NCBI RefSeq assembly: GCF_013408425.1 | Contig: NZ_JACBYV010000001.1 | Coordinates: 3,410,001 to 3,474,000, forward strand | Length of the DNA: 64,000 nt | Direction of reading: 5' to 3' | Source of the DNA: Pseudomonas flavescens | Lineage (GTDB): Bacteria > Pseudomonadota > Gammaproteobacteria > Pseudomonadales > Pseudomonadaceae | Shown here: positions 44,899 through 54,088 of the stretch, piece after piece | Layout: the number at the start of each line of letters is the position of its first letter | How positions within the stretch are numbered: the first letter of the stretch is position 1 | Notes under the pieces: model-generated | Databases searched by the model: none | Seen by the model: only the letters and a program-made list of their open reading frames with translations | Told to the model about the DNA's origin: nothing | Position numbers and translations under genes: made by a program

Positions 44899-46230
44899 AT
44901 GAAGCCCTCCTCCCTCCTGCTCCGCCTGCTGGCCGGGCTGCTGGTGGTCGCCATCGTACTCGGCGCGCTGGATGCCCTGTCCATCGCGGTGCCGGAACGC
45001 CTCGTCGCGCTCTGGTGGGGAGCCTTGCTGGTCCTCGCCGGCGCCGCGCTGATCGACGCCCTGCGCCTGTACCGCCAGGCGTCGCCTCGTCTGCAGCGGC
45101 ACCTGCCGGGCAACCTGCCACTGGGACGCTGGAGCGATGTACAACTGACCGTCCATCACGCCTACCCGCGTGCCCTGCACATCCAGGTATTCGACCATGT
45201 CCCGCAGGACATGGCTGTCGAGCATCTGCCGCAACAGGTCGAACTGCGTCCGGGCGAACAGACCACCTTCAGCTACCGGGTGCGCCCGCTGCTGCGTGGT
45301 CATTTCGTCTTTCCACGCTGCGAAGTCAGCCTGCCCAGCCCGCTGCGTCTGTGGCAGTCGCGGCGCTATCTGGACGTGCGCGACGAAGCACGCGTCTACC
45401 CGGATTTCGCCCGCCTGTACGGCGCTCAACTGATGGCCGTGGACGACTGGGTCGCCCAACTGGGCGTGCGCCAGCAGCAGCGTCGTGGTCTTGGGCAGGA
45501 ATTCCATCAGCTACGCGAATTCCGCGATGGCGATACCCTGCGGCAGATCGACTGGAAGGCCACTGCCCGCAAGCGCACGCCCATCGCCCGTGAGTATCAG
45601 GACGAACGTGACCAGCAGATTCTGTTCCTGATCGACTGTGGCCGGCGCATGCGCAGCCAGGACGGCGAGCTGTCGCATTTCGACCACGCCCTCAACGCCA
45701 GTCTGCTGCTCAGCTACGTGGCCCTGCGCCAGGGAGACGCAGTGGGGCTGATGACCTTCGCTGGCGAGCAAAGCCGCTACCTGGCACCGGTCAAGGGCCA
45801 GGCTCAGGTCAATGTGCTGCTCAACGCCGTCTACGACCTGCAGAGCACCCAGCGTCCGGCTGACTACGCCGCTGCTGCGGATACCTTGCTCAGCCGCCAG
45901 AGCCGGCGCGCCCTGGTGGTGCTGATCACCAACCTGCGCGACGAAGACGACGAGGAGTTGCTGGGCGCGGTGAAACGCCTGGAGCGCCGGCACCGGGTGC
46001 TGATCGCCAGCCTGCGCGAGGAAGTGCTCGACAGCCTTCGACATACCCAGGTGCGCGACTACGAGTCGGCCTTGAACTACTGCGGTGCCGTGGATTACCT
46101 CAACGCACGCAACACCCTGCACGAGCGCCTGGCCGCTCACAACGTCCCGGTGCTGGACGCCCGCCCTGGCGAACTCGGCCCCGAACTGGTCAACCGCTAC
46201 CTGGCCTGGAAAAAGGCCGGGATGCTCTAA
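44899..46230 (+). CDS. DUF58-domain protein
   Basis: 443 residues. Two N-terminal membrane helices (about 5-50), an extracytoplasmic-like beta region, then the DUF58 core with REFRDGDTLRQIDWKATARK (about residues 205-225) and a VWA-like part with FLIDCGRRMRS. Partner of the MoxR ATPase upstream. Last gene of the operon that begins with the RDD gene. Such operons are linked to envelope stress or secreted-protein maturation in some bacteria, but the mechanism is not known. Confidence 0.9.
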   Translation: MKPSSLLLRLLAGLLVVAIVLGALDALSIAVPERLVALWWGALLVLAGAALIDALRLYRQASPRLQRHLPGNLPLGRWSDVQLTVHHAYPRALHIQVFDHVPQDMAVEHLPQQVELRPGEQTTFSYRVRPLLRGHFVFPRCEVSLPSPLRLWQSRRYLDVRDEARVYPDFARLYGAQLMAVDDWVAQLGVRQQQRRGLGQEFHQLREFRDGDTLRQIDWKATARKRTPIAREYQDERDQQILFLIDCGRRMRSQDGELSHFDHALNASLLLSYVALRQGDAVGLMTFAGEQSRYLAPVKGQAQVNVLLNAVYDLQSTQRPADYAAAADTLLSRQSRRALVVLITNLRDEDDEELLGAVKRLERRHRVLIASLREEVLDSLRHTQVRDYESALNYCGAVDYLNARNTLHERLAAHNVPVLDARPGELGPELVNRYLAWKKAGML

Positions 46231-46392
46231 CCCCGATGCTGGCCGCGCGGATGGAGCCTGGCAGATCATGCCCCGGGTTTCGCTGGCTCAACCGCAGGCT
46301 GGGGGTAACAGTTGTTTGTTTCTGACTACTGCCCTGAAACGCGCCATTCCTTATACTGCGCCCCATCGATTTCGCCTGTGGAGCGCACGCCT

Positions 46393-46686
46393 GTGAACTT
46401 TTCCTCCTGGACACCCAAGGAGCGCCTGATTTCCGCGGCCTTCTTCGCCGTGGCCATCGGTTGCCTGCTGTATGGCTTCACATCGGGCGTACCGCCCATG
46501 AGCAGCGAGTTCTTCTCGATGTTCGCCGTGGTGTCGCTGGTGATTGGCCTGGCGCTGACACCCAGCTTCATGCTTCAACCGCTACGCGAAAGCCTGGGCA
46601 GCAATCTGTCCAAACCGATGCGCATCGCCCTGGGCTTCTTCTGTGCCTTCCAGCTGATCGCGGTCATTCGCGTGATTCTCGGCTGA
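46393..46686 (+). CDS. Small two- or three-helix membrane protein
   Basis: 97 residues from a GTG start with GGAG about 10 bases upstream. Three hydrophobic segments (about 13-30, 42-62, 78-95) with short loops (SWTPKERLI, RESLGSNLSKPMRI). No family recognised. An ATG start at 46312 would add 27 residues lacking membrane-protein character. It lies 162 bases after the DUF58 gene and faces the transglutaminase gene. Confidence 0.7.
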   Translation: MNFSSWTPKERLISAAFFAVAIGCLLYGFTSGVPPMSSEFFSMFAVVSLVIGLALTPSFMLQPLRESLGSNLSKPMRIALGFFCAFQLIAVIRVILG

Positions 46687-46720
46687 GTCCCGCAGCCCGC
46701 CATTCGGCAGGCTGGCGTAC

Positions 46721-47617
46721 TCAGTTCGCCGGTAACGGCATGACCGTGACCTGCACCTCGGGATCATGATCACCACCCCCGAGAATCACCCCGCGCAACG
46801 GGGAAACATCGGAAAAGTCGCGGCCCCAGGCCAGGGTAATGTGCTCCAGCGCCGGCAGGATGTTGTTGGTCGGGTCGAAATCCACCCAACCGTTGCGCGG
46901 GCAATACACCGACACCCAGGCATGCGAGGCATCGGCGCCGATCAGACGCGGCTGGCCGGGTGGCGGCTGGGTGAGCAGGTAGCCGCTGACGTAACGTGCC
47001 GCCAGGCCCCGGGAACGCAGGCAGGCGAGCATCAGGTGGGCGAAGTCCTGACAGACCCCGCGCCGCTCCTCGAGCACCTTGAGCAGCGGCGTCGCCACCT
47101 GCGTGGCTTCGGCATCGAAGGTGAACTCGTCGAAGATCTTCTGCATCAGCACGCGCACCGAGAGCAGCAGCGGCTGCTCGGGCAGGAAGCAATCGTCGGC
47201 GAACAGGCTGAAGGCGCGCTTCAGACGCACGTAGGGTGACTGGAAACGGTAGCGGGTAGCGTCCAGCAACTGCGCATCCCACGGCTGCCCCCGATACCCC
47301 AGAGCCTCACAGGCGGATTCCCAAGACGGCGAGTCCTGCAGATCGAGATACGCCCGCGGCAGCACTTCGACATTCAGTCTGGCGCAGACCTTAAGCGCGT
47401 CGTGGGGCCGCTCGAAGGCCAGGCGGGTCAACGGATTGCCGAATACATCGACGATATCGTGGCGCTGACAGGGCTGCGGGGTGATCTGCAGATGGCGCTC
47501 CTCGCAGCGCTGCCAGGCACAGTCACGCGGCCACAGGTGGGCCAGCTGCTGGGCCAGGGACACTGGCGAGGCATAACGATAATGGGTGTCGTGCAACACC
47601 TGATAACGAGCACTCAT
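46721..47617 (-). CDS. Transglutaminase-like family protein
   Basis: 298 residues. N-terminal beta domain (YQVLHDTHYRYASPVSLAQQ) and transglutaminase core with the triad Cys in RRGVCQDFAHL, His in ASHAWVSVY and Asp in WVDFDPTNN. The start overlaps the stop of the ATP-grasp/alpha-E gene (47614-47617). In the predicted ligase system this protein could act as a peptidase or amide-transferring enzyme on the ligase product. No signal peptide, so it is probably cytoplasmic. Confidence 0.9.
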   Translation of the reverse strand: MSARYQVLHDTHYRYASPVSLAQQLAHLWPRDCAWQRCEERHLQITPQPCQRHDIVDVFGNPLTRLAFERPHDALKVCARLNVEVLPRAYLDLQDSPSWESACEALGYRGQPWDAQLLDATRYRFQSPYVRLKRAFSLFADDCFLPEQPLLLSVRVLMQKIFDEFTFDAEATQVATPLLKVLEERRGVCQDFAHLMLACLRSRGLAARYVSGYLLTQPPPGQPRLIGADASHAWVSVYCPRNGWVDFDPTNNILPALEHITLAWGRDFSDVSPLRGVILGGGDHDPEVQVTVMPLPAN

Positions 47618-50103
47618 GACGACCGGGTTCCCTGACTGGCGGCAACGTGCACGAAAAAGCGCAGGCCCAGTTCATCCGATGCCTGGCCGGATGCCTGGCC
47701 GATGGCCTCGAGCAGATCGGCCAGGCCATCGAGTACCGCGCGAACGCCACGGGCGCCGAACAGCGGATTTTCCAGGCTGCGCAGGTCGACGGCGCTCAAT
47801 TGCCGCTCGAGCCGTGACAGTGCCGGCGCCTCGGGCAGATGGAAGCGTTCGGCCAGGCGCTCCAGGGAGCGCAACAGCGTGCGCACCTGGAACAGCACCG
47901 CGTGGGGGTTCTGCTCATCGAGCAGCAGCAGGTCGAGTACCGGAATCAGCTGTGCCGAGGCCATGTAGCGCGTGCGGTAGGTGATGCTGCTGTTACCCAG
48001 TTCCAGCAACCACTCGAGTGCCGACTGATCATCCGGCTTGCTGCTGCGCAGGAAGCCGCCGACGCTGTCACAGAGAAACTGCAGGCGTTCGATGCAGCGG
48101 CCGATCATCAGGAAACGCCAGCCATCGTCACGGGTCATGTCGTCCAGCGCAAAGCCGGAGAGCGCCGCCAGTGACATCAGCAGGCGATTGAGAAAATCCA
48201 GCAACTGGCCAAAATCGCCGCCACGGGCCTCCAGATTCTGCGCATCGCGTTGCAGCTCCACCAGCGCCTGCCAGTTGGCCTGGGAAAGCTTGCCGCGTAC
48301 GCTGCCGGCGGTCCATTGCAGGCGTTGCAGATTGATGCGCAGGCTGGCTGGCCATTCGGCACCGAGCACCGCCTCCAGCAGCCGGGCATCCAGAGCGCCG
48401 TGCTCCTCATCGGGCAACAGGCCGAGGCTTTCGCCAAGATCCAGCGCCGCCTCCAGAGCCTGCGGGTCATCATCGTCATCGACGTAACGACCGAGCATGA
48501 TGCGCAGCAGCCGCGCGCTGTCCTCACAGCGCTCGCTGTAGCGACCGAACCAGAACAGGTTTTCCACCACCCGTGACGGCAGATAGGGGTCGCTGCGCAC
48601 CAGATCGGCTGCGCCCAGCGGGCGCATACCCTGCCACGGTTCACCGGGGCCGTGGCGCTCGCCGAGCACCCAGGTGTCCTTGCTGGCACCGCCACGCTGC
48701 ATCGACACCACCTCGGCGTCGGCTTCTGCGGCCACGCGGGTCAAGCCGCCCGCCATCACCCGGTAGCCGTCGGCACTGGCCACGGCGAACACGCGCATGC
48801 CGATGGCGCGGGATTGCAGCTTGCCCTCCCCCTGCCAGACCGGCGCCTGGGACAGTTGCGCCAGCGCCTGAGCGACATAGGCATAAGGGCGCAGCCGCAG
48901 CCTTGCAGTCAGCTCGGCACGCTGCGCGGCATCCAGATCACGGCCGAATACCGGGGTGAAGCTCTGCGATGGGAAGCTCGGCCGGATAAGCAGCTCGGGG
49001 AGTTTTTCCAGGGCTTGCTCCAATACCGGTGGCTCGCCGCACCACCAACTGGCGATGCTCGGCAGCAGCAGCGGCTCACCCAGCAGCTTCTCGCTGATCG
49101 CCGGCAGAAAGCCTGGCAGCCCGGGCGCTTCCAGCACACCGCTACCGAGCGCGTTGGCGACCAGCACGCGGCCCTGACGCACCGCCTCCAACAGGCCGGG
49201 CACGCCCAGTGCGGAGTCGGTACGCAGTTCGAGGGGGTCGCAGAAATCGTCGTCGAGACGGCGCAGCACCGCATGTACGCGGCGCAACCCCGCCAGGGTC
49301 TTGAGGTACAGGGTGGCGTCGCGCACGGTCAGGTCGCTGCCTTCGACCAGCGGATAACCGAGCTGACGGGCCAGGTACAGGTGTTCGAAATAGCTCTCGT
49401 TGAATCGCCCGGGTGTCAGCACCACCACCAGCGGCGTCTCGCCATCGGCGGGCGCCTGACGCGCCAGGGTGTCCTGCAGGGTGCGGAAGAACCCCGCCAG
49501 GTACTGCACGCCCAGGTCCCGGTACAGCTCGGGGAAGGCGCGGGAAACGATTTGCCGGTTTTCCAGGGCGTAGCCCGCCCCGGAGGGCGCCTGGGTACGA
49601 TCGGCCGTGACCCACCAGCGGCCATCGGGCGCCCGCGCCAGGTCCACGGCATACACATGCAGGAAGGTACCGCCTGGCGGCTGCAAGCCCTGGCAGGGCC
49701 AGAGAAAGTTCTCGTGGCCGAAGACCAGCTCCGGCGGCAGCAGGCCGTCGGCCAGTAGCTGCTGAGGGCCGTAAAGGTCGGCCAGTACCTTGTCGAGCAA
49801 CGCCGCACGCTGGGCCACGCCGGCAGCGATGGTCTGCCACTCGGCCGCGGGAATCAGATTGGGCAGCAGGTCCAGTTCCCAGGGGCGATCCGCACCATCG
49901 GGATCGGCGTACACGTTGTAGGTAACGCCATTCTCCTGGATCTGTCGGGTCAGCATGGCCTGACGCTGCTGCAGCTGTGCCGGGCGGCTGCGCTGCAGTT
50001 GGGTCAGCAGCCTGCGCCAATGCGGGCGAACCTGCCCGCTGGCATCGAGCAGTTCATCGTAGGCCCCATCGTTGGACGGGTAATCGGCGAGCAGATCAGG
50101 CAT
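47614..50103 (-). CDS. Circularly permuted ATP-grasp ligase fused to alpha-E domain
   Basis: 829 residues. The N-terminal half (about 1-480) is the circularly permuted type 2 ATP-grasp ligase (VFGHENFLWPCQG, YAVDLARAPDGRWWV, TPGRFNESYFEHLYLARQLGYPLVEGSDL, VANALGSGVLEAPGL). The C-terminal part (about 500-829) is the all-helical alpha-E domain, starting VENLFWFGRYSERCED and with WRFLMIGRCIERLQ. Fusion of the two is a known arrangement. ATP-grasp enzymes of this type are predicted to make amide bonds. The ATG at 50103 is chosen; a TTG one codon before is possible. Central gene of a three-gene cluster with two transglutaminase proteins. Confidence 0.9.
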   Translation of the reverse strand: MPDLLADYPSNDGAYDELLDASGQVRPHWRRLLTQLQRSRPAQLQQRQAMLTRQIQENGVTYNVYADPDGADRPWELDLLPNLIPAAEWQTIAAGVAQRAALLDKVLADLYGPQQLLADGLLPPELVFGHENFLWPCQGLQPPGGTFLHVYAVDLARAPDGRWWVTADRTQAPSGAGYALENRQIVSRAFPELYRDLGVQYLAGFFRTLQDTLARQAPADGETPLVVVLTPGRFNESYFEHLYLARQLGYPLVEGSDLTVRDATLYLKTLAGLRRVHAVLRRLDDDFCDPLELRTDSALGVPGLLEAVRQGRVLVANALGSGVLEAPGLPGFLPAISEKLLGEPLLLPSIASWWCGEPPVLEQALEKLPELLIRPSFPSQSFTPVFGRDLDAAQRAELTARLRLRPYAYVAQALAQLSQAPVWQGEGKLQSRAIGMRVFAVASADGYRVMAGGLTRVAAEADAEVVSMQRGGASKDTWVLGERHGPGEPWQGMRPLGAADLVRSDPYLPSRVVENLFWFGRYSERCEDSARLLRIMLGRYVDDDDDPQALEAALDLGESLGLLPDEEHGALDARLLEAVLGAEWPASLRINLQRLQWTAGSVRGKLSQANWQALVELQRDAQNLEARGGDFGQLLDFLNRLLMSLAALSGFALDDMTRDDGWRFLMIGRCIERLQFLCDSVGGFLRSSKPDDQSALEWLLELGNSSITYRTRYMASAQLIPVLDLLLLDEQNPHAVLFQVRTLLRSLERLAERFHLPEAPALSRLERQLSAVDLRSLENPLFGARGVRAVLDGLADLLEAIGQASGQASDELGLRFFVHVAASQGTRSS

Positions 50104-50237
50104 CAATGTCTCGGTGATTCTTGGTGACGTCTTGTCGTTGGCTTAGCGTAGGCGTTGCACGGTGAAAGCATAACCTGCGCCAGTAAAACCCACTCAACAT
50201 CGCGCGAGCTAGAGCACGGCAAGGGCTTGGCGCCCCC

Positions 50238-50295
50238 AAAAACAGGCCAGGAAGCGGAGTGTACTGGTGTACATGCGCACTCCTGAGCTGTTTTT
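50238..50295. repeat. Intergenic inverted repeat
   Basis: AAAACAG (left) and CTGTTTT (right) flank inner pairs GGAGTG/CACTCC and a small hairpin TGTAC-TGGT-GTACA. Looks like a short structured intergenic repeat; whether other copies exist is unknown from one window. Confidence 0.45.
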
Positions 50296-50305
50296 AACGC
50301 CGCAG

Positions 50306-50324
50306 CGTCGGCGCGCAGCCGACG
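50306..50324 (-). other. Hairpin after the DUF2126 gene
   Basis: CGTCGGC/GCCGACG around GCGCA, 12 bases after the DUF2126 stop on the minus strand. With the adjoining repeat it makes the 230-base gap strongly structured, so the ATP-grasp gene may be separately expressed. Confidence 0.4.
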
Positions 50325-50336
50325 TTGCGCAGGTTC

Positions 50337-53300
50337 TCAGATGCGGCGCAGATCCAGGGTCGTTGGCAACTCCTGATTACTGCTTGGCGTCAGCGCAGCC
50401 CGTTTACCCGGGCTATGCCCAAGGCGGAAGAAGCGTGCCAGGCGCCGGCTTTCCGCCTCATAGGCGTTCACCGGCAGGCTGTCATAGTTTCGCCCACCGG
50501 GATGGGCGACATGATACTGGCATCCGCCGATGGAGCGGTTCATCCAGGTATCCACCAGGTCGAAAATCAGCGGCGCATGCACGCCGATGGTCGGCTGCAG
50601 ACAGGCCGCGGGCTGCCAGGCACGGAAGCGCACCCCGGCGACGAACTCACCGACCTTGCCGGTCGCTCGCAGCGGGACCGGCACGCCATTGCAGGTCAAC
50701 ACGTAACGATCCGGGGTCAGGCCATTGACCTTGACCTGCATCCGCTCGAGGGACGAGTCGACATAACGCACCGTACCGCCCACCGCGCCCTCTTCGCCCA
50801 GCACATGCCAGGGCTCCAGCGCCTGACGCAGCTCCAGATCGATGCCCTTGACGTTGAAGTCGCCGGCCTTGGGGAAGCGAAACTCGAAATGCGGTGCGAA
50901 CCAGTCGGCGCGCAGGCGGTAACCGAAGGTGGTCAGTTCCTGCAGCACATCGGCAAAATCCTGCTCGACGAAGTGCGACAGCAAGAAGCGGTCATGCAGT
51001 TCGGTACCCCAGCGCACCAGGCGTGCGGGCCGGTAAGGCTCCTTCCAGAACCGCGCGATCAGCGCCCGCAGCAACAACTGCTGGGCCAGGCTCATCTGCG
51101 CGTGCGGCGGCATTTCGAAGGCACGCAGCTCGAGCAGACCAAGACGCCCGGAGGCCGAATCCGGGGAATACAACTTGTCGATGCAGAACTCGGCACGGTG
51201 GGTATTGCCGGAGACATCGACCAGCAGATTGCGCAGCAGGCGGTCGACCAGCCACGGCGGGCACTCGCGACCGGGCTCGGGCATCTGTGCGAAGGCGATT
51301 TCCAGCTCGTAGAGGGCATCGTTGCGCGCCTCGTCGACCCGGGGCGCCTGGGAGGTCGGACCGATGAACAACCCGGAGAACAAATAGGACAACGACGGGT
51401 GATTGTGCCAGTAGCTGATCAGGCTGCGCAGCAGATCGGGGCGGCGCAGGAAGGGCGAATCCACAGGTGTGGCGCCACCGAGAACGAAGTGGTTGCCGCC
51501 GCCGGTACCGGTGTGGCGGCCATCGATCATGAACTTCTCGCTGCTCAGGCGGCACTGACGCGCCTGTTCATAGAGGAACTCGGTGCGTTCGACCAGCTCG
51601 TCCCAACTGGCCGCCGGGTGGATATTCACCTCGATCACGCCAGGGTCCGGGGTCACCCGGAAGAACTGCAGTCGCGGGTCGTTAGGCGGCTCGTACCCCT
51701 CGAGGAGCACCGGGCAATCCAGTTCGGCAGCGGTGTCCTCGATGGCGGCGGCCAGCTCCAGATAATCCTCGAGGTCACTCAGCGGCGGCATGAACAGGTA
51801 CAGCCGGCCATCGCGAGGCTCGGCGCACAATGCCGTGCGCACCACGTCGGCTGCCGACTGACCGCGTTTGGGTTTGGCTGGCGCATTGCCTCGGCTGCCA
51901 TTCCAGACGCCGCGCGCCTGGTACTGCAACTCGGCGGAGGCCGGCAGCGGCGCGAACACCTGAGACGGGTCCGCTGGCGTCACGTAGGGGAATTCCTCGG
52001 CTTTGACCCAGGGCAGGGAATCCAGCGGCAGGCGATAGCCCAGGGCCGAATCGCCGGGTACCAGACGGCAATACTCATCGCGCAGGTACCAGGAGCCACT
52101 GCGCCAGCCAGCACGGCGGGTATCGCGGGCCAGCGGCAGGACATGCCCGATCACCCGATCGAGGCCCTGCTCGAATACCCGGCGCAGGCGCTCGCGCTCC
52201 AGTGGGTCGGCCAGGCGGGCGTCTTCAGGAGAAACGTTGTCGGGCAAACGCCCCTCACGCCACAGGTAATAGAGACCGTCTTCGAAAGCCGGAAAGCGGT
52301 GAGCCGCATCGACGCCCAGGCGCTCGGCCAGGTTGGCGAGAAAGCGCGCGGCCGTGTCGGCATCGGCGCCATAGTCGCGCCCTTCATCGGCCAGCAGCTC
52401 GGCGTTACGCCAGACCGGCTGACCATCGCGGCGCCAGAAGGCATTCAGCGACCAGCGCGGCAGCTGCTCGCCCGGGTACCACTTGCCCTGGCCGAAATGC
52501 ACCAGGGCAGTTGGCGCGTAGTGCTCACGCAGGCGCAGGAACAGATCCGTGGCCAAACGGCGCTTGTTCGGCCCCAGAGCCGCGGTGTTCCATTCAGCGT
52601 CATCCGGGTAATCGAGGGCGACGAAGGTTGGCTCGCCGCCCATGGTCAGGCGTACGTCGGCGGCCTGCAGGTCGTCGTCGACACGGCGGCCCAGGTCGAC
52701 GATGTCGCGCCATTGGTTGTCGGTGTAGGGTTTGGTGACCCGCGGCGCTTCCCAGATACGCTCCACGCGCATCTCATGGCTGAACTCGCTTTCGCAGTCG
52801 TCCACCGCCCCGCTGATCGGCGCTGCCGACGAGGGCTCCGGGCTACAGGCCAGGGGAATGTGACCTTCACCGGCGAACAGCCCGCTGGTGGGGTCGAGGC
52901 CGATCCAGCCGGCGCCTGGCAGGTACACTTCGCACCAGGCGTGCAGGTCGGTGAAATCCACCTCGGTGCCCGACGGGCCATCCAGGGATTTGACGTCGGC
53001 ACTGAGCTGAATCAGATAGCCGGACACGAAACGTGCGGCCAGGCCCAGGTGACGGAACAGCTGGACCAGCAGCCAGGATGAATCACGGCACGAGCCCGAA
53101 GCATTGACCAGGGTCTGCTCGGGCGTCTGCACGCCCGGCTCCATGCGGATCAGATAATCGATATCGGCGGCCAGACGCTGATTCAGGGCGACCAGGAAAT
53201 CCACACTGGCCTTTGGCGTACGGTCGATGCTCGCCAGATACTCGTTGAAGCGCGCCTCGCCCGGCAGCCTGACCAGATACGGCGCCAGCTCGCGCTGCTC

Positions 53301-53627
53301 GCCGGCGGTGTAGGTCAGGGGAATCTGCTCGGCATAGGGCTCGAGGAAGAAGTCGAACGGGTTGAACACCGCCATCTCGGCGACCAGATCCACCTCGACG
53401 CGCAACTCGCGGGTCTTTTCCGGGAATACCAGGCGCGCCAGGTAGTTGCCCTGGGGGTCCTGCTGCCAGTTGATGAAGTGCTCACCCGGCTCCACGCTCA
53501 GGGAGTAGGAAAGGATCCGCGTGCGGCTGTGGGGGGCCGGGCGCAAGCGAATGATCTGTGGCCCCAGATTGACGGCACGGTCGTAGCGATAATGAGTAAC
53601 GTGGTGCAACGCGACATGAATCGACAC
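50337..53627 (-). CDS. Transglutaminase fused to DUF2126 (GS-like ligase-related) domain
   Basis: 1096 residues. The N-terminal transglutaminase (about 1-300) has Cys in ASGSCRDSSWLL, His in DLHAWCEVY and Asp in GLDPTSGL. The C-terminal DUF2126 domain (about 330-1096) has IEVNIHPAASW, GRHTGTGGGNHFVLGG and FRFPKAGDFNVKGIDLELRQ; this domain was proposed to be a circularly permuted glutamine-synthetase-like ligase. The GTG start at 53627 has AGGAGG upstream; the longer frame from 53756 has no family match. First gene of the three-gene ligase/transglutaminase cluster. Confidence 0.9.
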   Translation of the reverse strand: MSIHVALHHVTHYRYDRAVNLGPQIIRLRPAPHSRTRILSYSLSVEPGEHFINWQQDPQGNYLARLVFPEKTRELRVEVDLVAEMAVFNPFDFFLEPYAEQIPLTYTAGEQRELAPYLVRLPGEARFNEYLASIDRTPKASVDFLVALNQRLAADIDYLIRMEPGVQTPEQTLVNASGSCRDSSWLLVQLFRHLGLAARFVSGYLIQLSADVKSLDGPSGTEVDFTDLHAWCEVYLPGAGWIGLDPTSGLFAGEGHIPLACSPEPSSAAPISGAVDDCESEFSHEMRVERIWEAPRVTKPYTDNQWRDIVDLGRRVDDDLQAADVRLTMGGEPTFVALDYPDDAEWNTAALGPNKRRLATDLFLRLREHYAPTALVHFGQGKWYPGEQLPRWSLNAFWRRDGQPVWRNAELLADEGRDYGADADTAARFLANLAERLGVDAAHRFPAFEDGLYYLWREGRLPDNVSPEDARLADPLERERLRRVFEQGLDRVIGHVLPLARDTRRAGWRSGSWYLRDEYCRLVPGDSALGYRLPLDSLPWVKAEEFPYVTPADPSQVFAPLPASAELQYQARGVWNGSRGNAPAKPKRGQSAADVVRTALCAEPRDGRLYLFMPPLSDLEDYLELAAAIEDTAAELDCPVLLEGYEPPNDPRLQFFRVTPDPGVIEVNIHPAASWDELVERTEFLYEQARQCRLSSEKFMIDGRHTGTGGGNHFVLGGATPVDSPFLRRPDLLRSLISYWHNHPSLSYLFSGLFIGPTSQAPRVDEARNDALYELEIAFAQMPEPGRECPPWLVDRLLRNLLVDVSGNTHRAEFCIDKLYSPDSASGRLGLLELRAFEMPPHAQMSLAQQLLLRALIARFWKEPYRPARLVRWGTELHDRFLLSHFVEQDFADVLQELTTFGYRLRADWFAPHFEFRFPKAGDFNVKGIDLELRQALEPWHVLGEEGAVGGTVRYVDSSLERMQVKVNGLTPDRYVLTCNGVPVPLRATGKVGEFVAGVRFRAWQPAACLQPTIGVHAPLIFDLVDTWMNRSIGGCQYHVAHPGGRNYDSLPVNAYEAESRRLARFFRLGHSPGKRAALTPSSNQELPTTLDLRRI

Positions 53628-53838
53628 GGCGGGCCTCCTGCAAGCCTGGGCGATGGAGATAACGGCGCAAGACTTGTGCCAGCGCCGGCCTGAGGCGGCG
53701 CAGCGAACAGCTCGGCGAAGACTTGGCCCCAGCATGGGGCATGCCACGCCCCACAACGAACATCACGCACCATAACAGCACCTTAGCCAGCGCAGTGCGC
53801 TTCCGTTACCATCGGCACACTCAGTAGCGAGACGCGGC

Positions 53839-54015
53839 ATGTATATCTATCGATTGGTTCTGATCCTGGTAGTGGGCATCTACCTGTTCTCGCCCGCCAT
53901 CATGGACTGGTGGATCGACCCCAACGGCGCCTGGTACCGGCCTTACATGCTGTGGCTGATCCTCATCGTGGTGACCTTCATCCTGCAGAGCCAGCGCGAT
54001 GCAGACGAGCTCTGA
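53839..54015 (+). CDS. cbrX: Small membrane protein CbrX upstream of cbrA
   Basis: 58 residues with two hydrophobic segments (about 5-20 and 38-50), beginning MYIYRLVLILVV and ending QSQRDADEL. Pseudomonads carry a small gene at this position, named cbrX, which is thought to be translationally linked to cbrA. Here the stop at 54013-54015 lies 57 bases before the cbrA start, and the last nine codons recur as a second copy across that start (54059-54088). The symbol rests on position and size. Confidence 0.75.
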   Translation: MYIYRLVLILVVGIYLFSPAIMDWWIDPNGAWYRPYMLWLILIVVTFILQSQRDADEL

Positions 54016-54019
54016 CCTG

Positions 54020-54088
54020 ATGCGGGGTTGCCCGCCCACCGCCGTTCACCTCTACTCGCAGAGCCAACGTGATGCCGACGAGCTTTAG
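54020..54088 (+). CDS. Possible 22-codon linking ORF with duplicated CbrX C-terminus
   Basis: ATG at 54020, four bases after the cbrX stop, opens a frame that ends in QSQRDADEL and TAG at 54086-54088. The stop lies inside the first codons of cbrA. The nonapeptide is identical to the CbrX end although four codons differ in their third base. It may be a leader that couples cbrX to cbrA, or a decaying remnant of an ancestral cbrX end that overlapped cbrA. Expression is unproven. Confidence 0.4.
   Translation: MRGCPPTAVHLYSQSQRDADEL

Noticed and set aside
50325..53081. A 918-residue open frame on the plus strand opposite the DUF2126 gene
   Set aside because: Antisense shadow of a real coding frame; composition is unlike proteins and it lacks a ribosome site.
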